NCBI RefSeq assembly: GCF_017874735.1
Contig: NZ_JAGGLV010000001.1
Location: 496,001 to 560,000 of the forward strand
Source: Paenibacillus silagei
GTDB lineage: Bacteria; Bacillota; Bacilli; Paenibacillales; Paenibacillaceae
Direction of reading: 5' to 3'
DNA length: 64,000 nt
In this document: positions 1 to 8,183 of the stretch, piece by piece
Position numbering within the stretch: the stretch's first letter is position 1
Layout of the letters: every line of letters begins with the position of its first letter
The notes under the pieces: generated by a model
The model's input: the letters and a program-made list of their open reading frames with translations, nothing else
Databases searched by the model: none
What the model was told of the DNA's origin: nothing
Program-made: the position numbers and the translations under genes

Positions 1-1113
1 AATAATCCTACGGTAATCGGTGCCGACCTGCATAATGAGCCTCATGGCCCGGCAAGCTGGGGGACCGGTGATCTCAGCACAGACTGGCGGCTCGCGGCCC
101 AGCGGGCTGGGAATGCCATCCTTGCGGTGAATCCGCACTGGCTGATCATCGTCGAAGGGATCGAGCAGAATGTGCAGGGTAACACAAGCAAGTACTGGTG
201 GGGCGGCAACCTTACTGGGGTGCGGAATTATCCGGTAACGCTTACCGTGCCGAATCAAGTGGTGTATTCTCCGCATGATTACGGTCCCGGGGTGGCGGAG
301 CAACCGTGGTTCAGCGATCCGGCTTTTCCGGCGAACCTGCCTGCTATATGGGATCAGACCTGGGGTTATATCAGCAAAGAGAACATTGCCCCTCTAATCA
401 TGGGTGAATTCGGAGGCCGCAGCGTGGACACCCTCTCGGTTGAAGGGAAGTGGCAGAATAAACTAGTCGATTACATCGGCACGAATGATCTCTACTGGAC
501 CTACTGGACACTGAACCCCAACAGCGGGGATACCGGCGGTCTGCTGCAGGATGACTGGGCAACCTGGAACCGGCCGAAGCAGCTCATGCTGAACCGGATT
601 ATGAAGACGGTCACCTTCCCTCCTATTGAACAACCTGGAGGCCCCGGGACAGGACCTGTAACCGCCACTCCGCTCTACCGCAGTGATGAGACCGGCAACA
701 ACGTGGGCTCCATCCGGGCAAGTCTTCAGCTGAAGAGTACTTCCACCGTCCCTGTCCCGCTCAGCCAATTCACAATCCGTTACTGGTTCACCCAGGACGG
801 CAGCTCCGCGCATACCATGGAGATTGACTATGCCGTCGTCGGCAAAAATAATATCCAGACCACCATCGTCCCGCTCACGGTTCCGGTCCCGAACGCTGAT
901 GCCTACGCTGAAATCTCCTTCAAGGACGGGGCAGGCAGCCTGGCAGCTTCCGGCTCGACCGGAGAGATCCAGTTCCGTATTCACAAGGATAACTATGCGA
1001 ATTATAGCCAGGCCAACGATTACTCCTTCCGGCCGCTGCTGACCAGCTTCACGGCCAATGACCGGATCACTGTATACCATAATGGAACGCTGATCTATGG
1101 CGTAGAGCCGTAA
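1..1113 (+). CDS. Endoglucanase-like glycoside hydrolase family 5 with C-terminal CBM3 (5' end missing)
   Basis: Secreted beta-glucan or cellulose hydrolase, seen only from the middle of its catalytic domain because the frame is open from base 1. The visible part has about 370 residues. HNEP near visible residues 11-14 carries the expected acid/base Glu, and MGEFGG near residue 136 carries the expected nucleophile Glu of GH5 enzymes. After a Pro/Gly-rich linker (about residues 203-218), the last 150 residues (TPLYRSDETGNN, QFTIRYWFT, EIQFRIHKDNYANYSQANDYSF) match a family 3 cellulose-binding module. A GTG at 127 lies inside the catalytic domain and is not a start. The gene is followed by a strong hairpin. 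The exact GH5 subfamily cannot be judged from this fragment. Confidence 0.9.
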   Translation, partial: NNPTVIGADLHNEPHGPASWGTGDLSTDWRLAAQRAGNAILAVNPHWLIIVEGIEQNVQGNTSKYWWGGNLTGVRNYPVTLTVPNQVVYSPHDYGPGVAEQPWFSDPAFPANLPAIWDQTWGYISKENIAPLIMGEFGGRSVDTLSVEGKWQNKLVDYIGTNDLYWTYWTLNPNSGDTGGLLQDDWATWNRPKQLMLNRIMKTVTFPPIEQPGGPGTGPVTATPLYRSDETGNNVGSIRASLQLKSTSTVPVPLSQFTIRYWFTQDGSSAHTMEIDYAVVGKNNIQTTIVPLTVPVPNADAYAEISFKDGAGSLAASGSTGEIQFRIHKDNYANYSQANDYSFRPLLTSFTANDRITVYHNGTLIYGVEP

Positions 1114-1202
1114 ACAAGCGGAAACGGCTACGAGGCTGTCCCAAAAGCAGGTTTTCTACGGCGGAAGACATTTCTCTTCATTCTTAAAACCACAAAAAGT
1201 GA

Positions 1203-1243
1203 GCAGAGCAGCGATTCCCCCATTCGGAGGATCGCTGCTCTGC
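1203..1243. terminator. Hairpin shared by converging genes
   Basis: Perfect 13-bp stem GCAGAGCAGCGAT / ATCGCTGCTCTGC with a 15-nt loop, lying between the converging cellulase and TetR genes. The T-run is weak on both sides, so the hairpin is clear but its efficiency as a terminator is inferred. Confidence 0.7.
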
Positions 1244-1251
1244 GTGTTTGG

Positions 1252-1836
1252 TCATTGGGGGCTCATGGGAAACCCGCCCGTGATCAGCGGCATTACCCGC
1301 TCCGCCAGTTCGGAGGAAGACTCTGATCTTCCCTCCAGATTCCAGCGGTAGGTTACGCCATATAAGGACCAGCTTAGCAGGGTGGCGGCAGTTGCAAGCG
1401 GCTTCGAATCTGTAGCCGCAGCTGATCCGGAGATCAGCTGCAGGATAAGTTTCTCGAGATGCAGCTTAATATTCTCCTCAAGCAAGAGAGCTACAGAATC
1501 ATATCTTTTGAAACAGCGGTGGCTGTTTTCATGATAATTACATAATGCTACTATCAGCTCTTGAAGGGTTTTCTCAGTCAACGGTCCTTTTGCATCGACT
1601 TTATGGAGGACCATATTCGTAAAGGCATCTAACAAAAAGGCTTCGAACAGCGCATATTTATCCTGGAAATGTGCATAAAAGGTGGTCCTGTTAATCGTAG
1701 CTGCTTTGGTAATGTCGCCGACGGTTATCGAGTTGAAGTCCATGATATTCAATTGCCGGACGAAGGCATCCAGAATTAATTGACGGGTCCGAATCACCCG
1801 CGGGTCGTTCGGATTGGGGGGATGTATGCCAGCCAT
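1252..1836 (-). CDS. TetR/AcrR family transcriptional regulator
   Basis: One-domain HTH repressor followed by a helical ligand-binding region, 194 residues. Residues 14-60 show the TetR HTH pattern (TRQLILDAFVRQL, ITVGDITKAATINRTTFYAHF, YALFEAF). The start chosen is the ATG at 1836, preceded by AAAGGGG at a usable distance; the open frame extends 23 codons further upstream without a good ribosome site. It is divergent from the old-yellow-enzyme gene at 2055, so it probably controls that gene and itself. The ligand is unknown. Confidence 0.85.
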   Translation of the reverse strand: MAGIHPPNPNDPRVIRTRQLILDAFVRQLNIMDFNSITVGDITKAATINRTTFYAHFQDKYALFEAFLLDAFTNMVLHKVDAKGPLTEKTLQELIVALCNYHENSHRCFKRYDSVALLLEENIKLHLEKLILQLISGSAAATDSKPLATAATLLSWSLYGVTYRWNLEGRSESSSELAERVMPLITGGFPMSPQ

Positions 1837-1862
1837 CCAAAGAGCGCCCCTTTCAGAAGAGA

Positions 1863-1883
1863 TTATAATCCTCTTAATTATAA
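1863..1883. promoter_or_regulatory. Candidate TetR operator (inverted repeat)
   Basis: Perfect 7-bp inverted repeat TTATAAT / ATTATAA separated by 7 bases, located 27 bp upstream of the TetR start in the divergent region facing the flavin oxidoreductase. The repeat is seen directly; binding by the adjacent TetR protein is inferred from position. Confidence 0.4.
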
Positions 1884-2054
1884 ACATGTGCTCTGTACAC
1901 AACAAATAGGATCTGCCAATACCACAGTTTTTCCGGCTTTTAGCTTAAGCAACAACTTGGGCAGTTTGTTGGTTGAAGGGAGGATTGGAGCTTGTTACTA
2001 TTGCATTCATACCCCGCTTTGAGAATAATCATTCAACTACAGGAGGCGTTAACC

Positions 2055-3164
2055 ATGGCTAAACAACAGGAGCAAATCCATTCACTGGAGACCTTATTTG
2101 AACCGTACACGGTTCAACAATTAACTATACCCAACCGGATTGTAATGTCACCGATGGCGCGTGCTTTTTCACCGGAGGGAGTACCGGGTGAGGATATGGC
2201 AGCGTATTACCGCCGCCGTGCTGAGAATGGGGTGGGGCTAATCATCACCGTTGGTATGATTGACCATCCGGCAGCAAGCAGTGATCCGGGACTGGCTAAT
2301 CTCTTTGGTGAGGCCGCTCTGAACGGCTGGCGTGAAGTCGTTAGACAGGTTCATGAGGCCGGCGGTATCATTTTTCCGCAGTTGGCACATATGGGAATGA
2401 TTCGGCCCATGGGTTCCCAGCCTCACCCGGATGCACCATCAATCGGACCATCAGGACTCGACATGCAGGGGAACAAGATAAGCGAGCCGATGACAGAAGA
2501 AGAAATTGCCGGGGTCATTCAGGCCTATGCCGATGCGGCAGTGAATGTACAGCAAGCTGGCTTCGACGGAATAGAGCTCTCCGGCGGTCACGGCTTGTTG
2601 ATTGACCAGTTCTTCTGGGAAATAACCAATCAGCGGACGGACCGCTATGGCGGCGATTTCCTGAAGCGTACCCGGTTTGCAGCCGAAGTTATCCAGGCCG
2701 TCCGCGCTGTAGTCGGACCGGATTATCCGATTTCCATCCGGTTGTCCCAGTGGAAGATGGCGGATTACACGGCGAAGCTGGTGGATACACCGGAGCAGCT
2801 GGAGCAATTCCTGGATGTGCTGGTACAGGCAGGGGTGGATATTTTCCACATCTCGACCCGCAGGTTCTGGGACCCGGAATTCGCGGGCTCGAAGCTGGGT
2901 CTCGCCGGATGGGTGAAGAAGCTTACCGGGAAGCCGACGATTGCCGTTGGTTCCGTAGGCATGGACAATGATCCCGCTGAAGGCGGGGATGCAGACCATC
3001 AAGGGATGGAGGAGCTGCTGAAGCGGCTGGACCACCAGGAGTTCGATCTGGTAGCGGTTGGACGCGCACTTCTGGGTGATCCGGCATGGGCGAAGAAAAT
3101 CCGTGAGGGCAGGTTGGAGGAAATTCAAGCCTTTACTCCAGAGGCGGCGGCCCAGTTGTACTGA
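2055..3164 (+). CDS. NADH:flavin oxidoreductase, old yellow enzyme family
   Basis: FMN-dependent ene-reductase-type TIM barrel of 369 residues. Early residues read LFEPYTVQQLTIPNRIVMSPMAR, the usual OYE opening; FDGIELSGGHGLLIDQFF and NQRTDRYGGDF are the characteristic substrate/FMN-site segments (the usual HxAHGYL is changed to SGGHGLL). VAVGRALLGDPAW near the C-terminus is the FMN phosphate loop. The ATG at 2055 has AGGAGG eight bases upstream; an in-frame extension to 1992 has no such site. It is divergent from a TetR gene, typical of inducible reductases for electrophiles or quinones. Substrate unknown. Confidence 0.9.
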   Translation: MAKQQEQIHSLETLFEPYTVQQLTIPNRIVMSPMARAFSPEGVPGEDMAAYYRRRAENGVGLIITVGMIDHPAASSDPGLANLFGEAALNGWREVVRQVHEAGGIIFPQLAHMGMIRPMGSQPHPDAPSIGPSGLDMQGNKISEPMTEEEIAGVIQAYADAAVNVQQAGFDGIELSGGHGLLIDQFFWEITNQRTDRYGGDFLKRTRFAAEVIQAVRAVVGPDYPISIRLSQWKMADYTAKLVDTPEQLEQFLDVLVQAGVDIFHISTRRFWDPEFAGSKLGLAGWVKKLTGKPTIAVGSVGMDNDPAEGGDADHQGMEELLKRLDHQEFDLVAVGRALLGDPAWAKKIREGRLEEIQAFTPEAAAQLY

Positions 3165-3215
3165 ATCATAGATAATCTCCAAGAACCGCTCTACTACCCT
3201 TTCTCTGCCAAATAA

Positions 3216-3260
3216 AACGCACGGGAATGAGAAATTCTCTCTGTATCCGTGCGTTTTTTT
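3216..3260. terminator. Bidirectional intrinsic terminator
   Basis: Stem AACGCACGG (3216-3224) with CCGTGCGTT (3247-3255), followed by seven T on the plus strand and preceded by A-rich sequence. It ends the flavin oxidoreductase transcript and probably also the converging nucleotidyltransferase transcript. Confidence 0.8.
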
Positions 3261-3275
3261 GATTTTTAACCCAGG

Positions 3276-4022
3276 TCACTCTGCCTGTTCCCCCAGCCTG
3301 GCCCGCATCTCCGCATAGGCCTCCGGGGTGCCGACATCCTCTATCGTACCCTCCGTATAGTAGGCCCGCAGCTCCTGACGGGAATGCAGCCATTCGGGAA
3401 AATAACTCGGCGCATCCGGGTTGCCCCCCTCAGCCAGATAACGGGAGAACAGCGGCAGCGTAGACCGTTTGTAGATGTACAGCGCGAATACGCCAATGTT
3501 CGAACGCGGCGCCTGCGGCTTTTCCTCAAGCGACAAGACCCGATTCTGCGAATCCAGCTCAGCCACACCGATACTGCGCAGCTCTGCCGGATCATCTACC
3601 GTCCGCACCAGAATACAGTCGGTATTCACCTTGTGAAAATAATCCAAATACCCCGCAAGGCCAAAGCCCAGCACATTATCGCCTGCCAGCACCAGCAGAT
3701 CCTCCTGCGGCTGCTCCCGCTCCAGCACAAACTGGATATCGCCAATCGCGCCTAACCGGCCCTCAGGAGAAGAAGTGCCATCGTTCAGCACCCGAACCGG
3801 CTTCAAGCCCTGATACTGCTGCTGCCACTGTTCAAAAGCATGAAAAAAGCGGTCATTCGTCACAATGAGAATCTCCGAGATCTCCTCCAGCACCTCCAGA
3901 CGGGCGGCCAGCAGATCCAGAATTGTCTTGTTCCCTTGCACCGGCAGCAGCGGCTTGGGCGTGTCTAGCGTTAACGGATACAGGCGGGTCGCATACCCCG
4001 CAGCTAAGATTAATGCGATCAT
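3276..4022 (-). CDS. Sugar nucleotidyltransferase (NTP_transferase family)
   Basis: Enzyme of 248 residues that transfers a nucleotidyl group to a sugar phosphate. The N-terminus MIALILAAGYATRLYPLT holds the nucleotide-binding GxGTRL-like loop (here GYATRL), followed by PKPLLPV with the conserved PK; LAGDNVL carries the metal-binding Asp, and SIGV and EKP follow. The ATG at 4022 overlaps the TetR stop as ATGA and has GAGGAG upstream, so the two genes are translationally coupled. It resembles RmlA/GalU-type enzymes but is shorter; the sugar is not deducible. Being co-transcribed with a TetR regulator and not with cell-wall sugar genes is unusual. Confidence 0.8.
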   Translation of the reverse strand: MIALILAAGYATRLYPLTLDTPKPLLPVQGNKTILDLLAARLEVLEEISEILIVTNDRFFHAFEQWQQQYQGLKPVRVLNDGTSSPEGRLGAIGDIQFVLEREQPQEDLLVLAGDNVLGFGLAGYLDYFHKVNTDCILVRTVDDPAELRSIGVAELDSQNRVLSLEEKPQAPRSNIGVFALYIYKRSTLPLFSRYLAEGGNPDAPSYFPEWLHSRQELRAYYTEGTIEDVGTPEAYAEMRARLGEQAE

Positions 4023-4714
4023 CTTCGATCCGCTCCTCTGTCCGGTGTAGATGCTGCGAATAAGGCTCTGGACAGCAGAACCATGGTTTGTTTGTATACG
4101 GTATGGGCGGCATCGGCATCGCCAAGGAACCCGCCCATATACAGGTGAATTACACCGTGCAGCGATGACCATATGGCGGCGACAAGAGCCCCGGTCTCTT
4201 CCTGGTCCGAAATCAGTCCCTGCTGCTGGGCGGTAATGATTAGAACTTGTAATTGGCGTATGGCGGTCAGTGTTCCCTGCATACTCTCCGCATCCGGCTT
4301 GAACTCGGCAAAAGCTCCTCCAAACATCAGCTTGTAGTAGCTGCTGTGCTCTTGTCCGAACTGCCAGAAGGCTTCGCCTAGATCCAGCAAATGCTGCAAG
4401 AGATCAGATGAAACCGGCACTTCTTCAAACCGCTGGGCCAGTATTTTGCAGCCCTCCAGATATAATTGCTGGGCCAAACCCTCTTTATTGACGAACAAAC
4501 TATAGATGATTTTGGTGGAACAGCCCATCCTTTGCGATACTTTACGGACAGTAACGGCCTCCGGCCCCTCTTCCTGGAGAATGGCAGCGGCCGCATCCAC
4601 CACAAGCTTACGGAGATTCTCCGTATTTTGCAGACGGGCTTCCTGATATGTTTTTAATACCCGCCCCGTGGAGGGTGCAGGTTTGTCTTCGCTACGGATA
4701 AGAATCACCTTCAT
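4019..4714 (-). CDS. TetR/AcrR family regulator with WHG-type C-terminal domain
   Basis: Repressor of up to 231 residues. Residues about 35-85 form the HTH (VDAAAAILQEEGPEAVTVRKV, MGCSTKIIYSLFVNKEGL). The middle (EEVPVSSDLLQHLLDLGEAFWQFGQEHSSYYKLMFGG) resembles the WHG ligand domain. The start at 4714 lacks a clear ribosome site, so the true start could be a little downstream. It overlaps the nucleotidyltransferase by 4 bp and faces the dehydrogenase at 5031. Inverted repeats upstream suggest autoregulation. Confidence 0.82.
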   Translation of the reverse strand: MKVILIRSEDKPAPSTGRVLKTYQEARLQNTENLRKLVVDAAAAILQEEGPEAVTVRKVSQRMGCSTKIIYSLFVNKEGLAQQLYLEGCKILAQRFEEVPVSSDLLQHLLDLGEAFWQFGQEHSSYYKLMFGGAFAEFKPDAESMQGTLTAIRQLQVLIITAQQQGLISDQEETGALVAAIWSSLHGVIHLYMGGFLGDADAAHTVYKQTMVLLSRALFAASTPDRGADRR

Positions 4715-4716
4715 TC

Positions 4717-4735
4717 GGTTATCATGTTATTAACC
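4717..4735. promoter_or_regulatory. Inverted repeat just upstream of the TetR start
   Basis: GGTTA (4717-4721) and TAACC (4731-4735) flank 9 bases directly upstream of the TetR ATG. The arms resemble those of the two GGTAAC-type sites at 4861 and 4982, so this may be the autoregulatory operator. Binding is inferred. Confidence 0.35.
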
Positions 4736-4819
4736 AGCAACAGAGTTGCCGGGTTCTAACAGGAATTCTAAACATTTGAACATAGGTTGTCAATTGAACC
4801 CTCATGCGAAAAAAACAGA

Positions 4820-4849
4820 TTGACACAGCAGTATTCTTTTGGTTACTAT
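4820..4849 (+). promoter_or_regulatory. Promoter reading toward the short-chain dehydrogenase
   Basis: TTGACA at 4820-4825 and TACTAT at 4844-4849 are separated by 18 bp. The predicted start point falls at about 4856, directly next to the operator-like site at 4861. The leader to the dehydrogenase start is then about 175 nt. Confidence 0.55.
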
Positions 4850-4860
4850 GATTCATATAA

Positions 4861-4996
4861 GAAACAGTGTTACCAATTGTGTTAACGCCGCCGAACACGG
4901 ACGTATACGGCTGAGAAAGAACTTATGCCACTACGAACGAACTTATGCCCTCTAGGATCGGTCATATTTTTTTCGCAATTCGGTAACGTTGTTTCC
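4861..4996. promoter_or_regulatory. Pair of similar operator-like sites between TetR and dehydrogenase
   Basis: The site at 4861-4874, read on the minus strand, is GGTAACACTGTTTC. The site at 4982-4996, read on the plus strand, is GGTAACGTTGTTTCC. They agree at 12 of 15 positions (counting base 4860) and each is a near-palindrome GGTAAC..GTTTCC. One sits at the predicted transcription start and one 35 bp before the dehydrogenase ATG. Repression by the divergent TetR protein is inferred. Confidence 0.5.
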
Positions 4997-5030
4997 ATTA
5001 TAAAACACCGTTGTAGAAGGAGCAAAAACT

Positions 5031-5840
5031 ATGAATATTAAAGGAAAATGGTCGTTAATCACCGGAGCCTCTTCGGGAATCGGCGAACAGTTCGCCAGAC
5101 AACTCGCCAAGAAAGGCAGCCATCTGGTGCTTGTAGCCAGATCCAAAGGCAAACTGGATGCGCTCGCAGCCGAATTGACCCGAAGCCATGGAATACAGTG
5201 TCGGGTAATTCCCCAGGATCTATCGCTTCAAGGTGCTGCCGGAGAGCTGTATCAGACCTGCCAGCAGCTAGGCCTGAGCATCGATCTCCTAATTAACAAT
5301 GCGGGCTTCGCCACCCACGGACTGTTCGAGCAGGTCTCTGGGGAGCGCCAGCATGATGAGGTGATGCTGAACGTCGCCGCTGTAGTGGATATGACTCATT
5401 TATTCCTTCCCGCAATGCTCCACAATGGGTCAGGCGCCGTTATCAATGTCTCGTCTACGGCAGGCTTTCAGCCGCTGCCTTATATGGCCGTCTATGGGGC
5501 GACCAAAGCTTTTGTCTTGTCCTTTACCGATGCCCTCTACTGGGAGAATCGTGATCGCGGTGTGCAATTCTTCGCCCTGTGCCCAGGCTCAACAGAGACG
5601 GATTTCTTCAACGTAGTGGGTACGGAGGATGCTTCCGTCGGCGGCGCGAAGGACTCGCCTGAGCGGGTAGTGGCAATTACACTGCGCGCTATGGCCCGAG
5701 GAAAACAGTACATTGTCCCCGGATTCCGCAATTACCTGGGCGCCCAGATCTCCCGCTTCATGACCCGCAGACAAAGCCTGCGGCTGGTCGGCAGCATGCT
5801 TCGCCCTGCCCCGAAGGAGCATAATGGACAGCCGTCATAA
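5031..5840 (+). CDS. Short-chain dehydrogenase/reductase, SDR family
   Basis: NAD(P)-dependent oxidoreductase of 269 residues. It has the cofactor motif TGASSGIG near residue 12, NNAG near 89, the catalytic Ser in VSSTAGF and YxxxK in YGATKAF (Tyr about 155). The DLSLQGAAGELYQ region and the C-terminal tail resemble the YqjQ/DltE-type SDR group of uncertain substrate. GAAGGAG precedes the ATG. The 5' region contains a promoter and two operator-like sites, suggesting control by the divergent TetR. Confidence 0.88.
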   Translation: MNIKGKWSLITGASSGIGEQFARQLAKKGSHLVLVARSKGKLDALAAELTRSHGIQCRVIPQDLSLQGAAGELYQTCQQLGLSIDLLINNAGFATHGLFEQVSGERQHDEVMLNVAAVVDMTHLFLPAMLHNGSGAVINVSSTAGFQPLPYMAVYGATKAFVLSFTDALYWENRDRGVQFFALCPGSTETDFFNVVGTEDASVGGAKDSPERVVAITLRAMARGKQYIVPGFRNYLGAQISRFMTRRQSLRLVGSMLRPAPKEHNGQPS

Positions 5841-5962
5841 TCCTGAAGGAACATTGTATGGTATCACCGCTGCCCTAAGTCATGTATCCAGCCGCAACTT
5901 TTAGGCAACCCAAACAGCAGCTCATCCCGGCAGGAGGGCTGCTCTTGGGGTTGGAATTACCG

Positions 5963-6334
5963 CTACGTACGTGGACGGTACGCTACACCGTCGATCTGGA
6001 CCTTCAGTCCATCCGGGCCGCCCACATGCGCGAACTCGGTGGAGATCGTTTTGCGGGCAGGGTACTTGCCTTCGAATCTGCGCTTGAACACCTCTTCCAT
6101 AACCGGAATATCCCACACATCCCGCAGCAGAATGTCCACCTTCACCACATCAGTTAGGGTAAGACCTACCTGACCCAGACGACCGCTCATATCATTCAGC
6201 GCACCGTCCACCTGCTCCTCCACTGTCCCGCCAACATTACCTACACAGAAGCTCAGGAAAATGAAGTCCCCCGCCTCTACAAAACCGGAGTATGCATATT
6301 CCTCATTCACATCATGTCTAACGATCTCGCCCAT
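5963..6334 (-). CDS. RidA family (YjgF/YER057c/UK114) protein
   Basis: Small trimeric-type protein of 124 residues; relatives deaminate reactive enamine/imine intermediates. Visible features are YSGFVEAGDFIFLSF, NVGGTVEEQVDGALNDMSGRL, LTLTDVVKVDILLRD and YPARKTISTEFAH. The family Arg that binds the imine carboxylate, usually in (P)aRs, appears as PARKT. The ATG at 6334 has AAAGGAGA upstream, so the 20-codon extension to 6394 is not used. It is monocistronic. Confidence 0.85.
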   Translation of the reverse strand: MGEIVRHDVNEEYAYSGFVEAGDFIFLSFCVGNVGGTVEEQVDGALNDMSGRLGQVGLTLTDVVKVDILLRDVWDIPVMEEVFKRRFEGKYPARKTISTEFAHVGGPDGLKVQIDGVAYRPRT

Positions 6335-6414
6335 TCTGGTTCTTGTCTCCTTTTTACCTGAGATAAACCCAGTATAGCAGGAAAAAATATACATCTGTAT
6401 GACATAATTTGACC

Positions 6415-7264
6415 TTAGACTCCAAAACGCGTAGTTTCAGGAAGCTCCAAAGCAGCCTGCTCCAGACACTCTGCCAGTACCTCACGGTACCGCCGTTCCT
6501 CTTCTACCGTCACTTTCCCACGCAGCAATTCGAATAGTGCAAGACAGCGCTTGAAATTCCCATCATGTCCGGACTGGTGGGCCAGCCTTAAAGATTGCAT
6601 CGTCCAGTCCAGCGCCTCGGGGAGTCTGACCGCCCGTTTATGATAGAGAGCCAAATAATAACAATAGTTGAAATAATGCGAGAGATTGCCTGCATCCTCG
6701 TAGTCCCCAAATCCGGCGCTCTGCTCCGCGAATGTATGCAGCAGATCGTCCACATCTAACCTATTACTGCACCGCAGCCTGCACAATAGTTCCTAACCCC
6801 GGCAACAACTCTTCAGGATTATCCTGCAAGAACTGAGTATACCCCTCCAGAAACTCCGTCCTGCCAGACAAAATCTCCACGATATACAGGTTAACACATG
6901 CCAAACCTCTGAACTCCTCGGCAATTGCCTCCCCTTCTACCCCCAAGTCCTCCATCCAGCCAAGCTCGGCATAGCGGTATATCGTCTCTCTAGCCTCGTC
7001 ATACTTCCGCTGCTTCTGATAGGCAATGCCCTGCATCAGGTGACTGAACCCGAAGTAATACACAAGCGGACGCTGCGTGTCCACAAGTGGTACCGGAAGC
7101 CCTTTAGCCTTGTGATACTGCCGTTCCTCATAGATACACTGCGCATAGCTGTACAGAATACCTGACGTATTCAGCATCTTGTCCCAATCCTCTAAGCGAT
7201 ACGCCATGTCCAGCATTTCAACGATAATGTCCGGATGAAGTAATTTCAGGATAGAAGGGCGCAT
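6415..7264 (-). pseudogene. TPR-type regulator-like gene broken by one frameshift
   Basis: The frame from the ATG at 7264 (AAGGAGG upstream) runs to a stop at 6764; the next frame continues from about 6776 to 6415. Read together they give one continuous all-helical protein of about 280 residues: MLDMAYRLEDWDKMLN, YYFGFSHLMQGIAYQKQRKYDEARE, PEELLPGLGTIVQAA, then NRLDVDDLLHTFAE and YLALYHKRAVRLPEALDW. This layout resembles the TPR half of PlcR/HTH-type regulators of Bacilli, but no HTH is present here. Removing one base near 6770-6776 restores the frame. It could be a sequencing error, a decayed gene or a frameshifted gene. Confidence 0.65.
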
Positions 7265-7298
7265 GGGTGGGGCCTCCTTTATTATCCATTTTAAGTTA

Positions 7299-7327
7299 AT
7301 TGTATAGCTGAATGTACATTTGGTCAA
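7299..7327 (-). promoter_or_regulatory. Promoter of the TPR regulator-like gene
   Basis: On the minus strand TTGACC (7327-7322) and TACAAT (7304-7299) are spaced by 17 bp, about 35 bp upstream of the ATG at 7264. Confidence 0.55.
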
Positions 7328-7335
7328 TACAATTA

Positions 7336-7349
7336 GTACTTTTAAGTAC
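7336..7349. promoter_or_regulatory. Palindrome GTACTTTTAAGTAC in the divergent region
   Basis: Perfect 14-bp palindrome with arms GTACTT and AAGTAC around TT, between the TPR gene promoter and the first XRE gene. Short palindromes of this kind are typical XRE repressor sites; binding by the neighbouring XRE proteins is inferred. Confidence 0.4.
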
Positions 7350-7429
7350 AATTTAATATTCATTAAGTTTGAGTTTAGTTATCTGTAATGGTTAGCGCGC
7401 CTCTTCTAACCTTAAGTGGAGGTGATACC

Positions 7430-7780
7430 ATGAATTTACCAGAAAGTGTAGGAAATCGGATACGTGAACTCAGAAAGGCCAAAGGATGGACACAAGAGCA
7501 ACTAGCTGAGGCAGCGTCACTGCACTACAGTTACATAGGTGGTGTTGAACGGGGAGACCGTAACATTTCTTTGGAGACACTGGAGAAAATAATAGCTGCC
7601 TTCCAAGTTCCAGCAATAGAAATTTTTCGCTTTGAGGATGAAAGTGACCGCCGCAAGGTGTTAGATGAACATATGATTTTGATTAGTGATAGGAGTATTG
7701 AAGAAATAGTTGCCCTCACTAAAATAAATCGGGAAGTGATTGTTACACTAGATATCTCTGGAAGAAAGGATACTAACTAA
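7430..7780 (+). CDS. Small XRE-family HTH regulator, first of three tandem genes
   Basis: DNA-binding protein of 116 residues. Residues 1-65 form a classical XRE HTH (VGNRIRELRKAKGWTQEQLA, YIGGVERGDRNISLETL, IIAAFQVPAIEIF). The rest (DRSIEEIVALTKINREVIVTL) is a short helical tail, possibly for dimerisation. The ATG at 7430 has TGGAGGTGA upstream; the GTG at 7388 does not fit. It is divergent from the TPR gene and shares close sequence with the decayed copy at 8551. Confidence 0.85.
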   Translation: MNLPESVGNRIRELRKAKGWTQEQLAEAASLHYSYIGGVERGDRNISLETLEKIIAAFQVPAIEIFRFEDESDRRKVLDEHMILISDRSIEEIVALTKINREVIVTLDISGRKDTN

Positions 7781-7811
7781 ATTAAGCCTTACTTCTAAGA
7801 GGTGAGCCAAG

Positions 7812-8171
7812 ATGCCAGACGAGTCCAAAACAGAGCTTGTAAAAAGAATCGGAGAACGCATTCGAAGATTACGCAAAGAAATGAACCTCTCGCAAGAGCA
7901 ACTTGCAGAACGGTCAGGTCTACATACCAATTATGTGGGTCAAATTGAACGCGGAGAAAAGAACCTCACGCTTGAAACTTTGGAGAAGGTCGTTACTGGG
8001 TTAAACATATCGCTAGAGGAACTGTTCCGCTATATTGGACCCATGGAGCAAAAGGATGCTCTTAGTCAGATTATAGAGTTGCTGGTTGAGCGCCCCTCAG
8101 AAGATCATAAAATGGCACTTAGTATACTAAAATCGGTTTTAGAGTGGGAAGAGAAGAAAAATGACCTTTGA
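7812..8171 (+). CDS. Small XRE-family HTH regulator, second tandem gene
   Basis: 119 residues with an N-terminal XRE HTH (IGERIRRLRKEMNLSQEQLA, YVGQIERGEKNLTLETL, VVTGLNISLEELF) and a short helical C-terminus (ALSQIIELLVERPSEDHKMAL). AGAGGTGAG precedes the ATG. It starts 31 bp after gene 1, so the array is probably one operon. It is clearly paralogous to its neighbours. Confidence 0.85.
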   Translation: MPDESKTELVKRIGERIRRLRKEMNLSQEQLAERSGLHTNYVGQIERGEKNLTLETLEKVVTGLNISLEELFRYIGPMEQKDALSQIIELLVERPSEDHKMALSILKSVLEWEEKKNDL

Positions 8172-8183
8172 GAACGCTACGCT

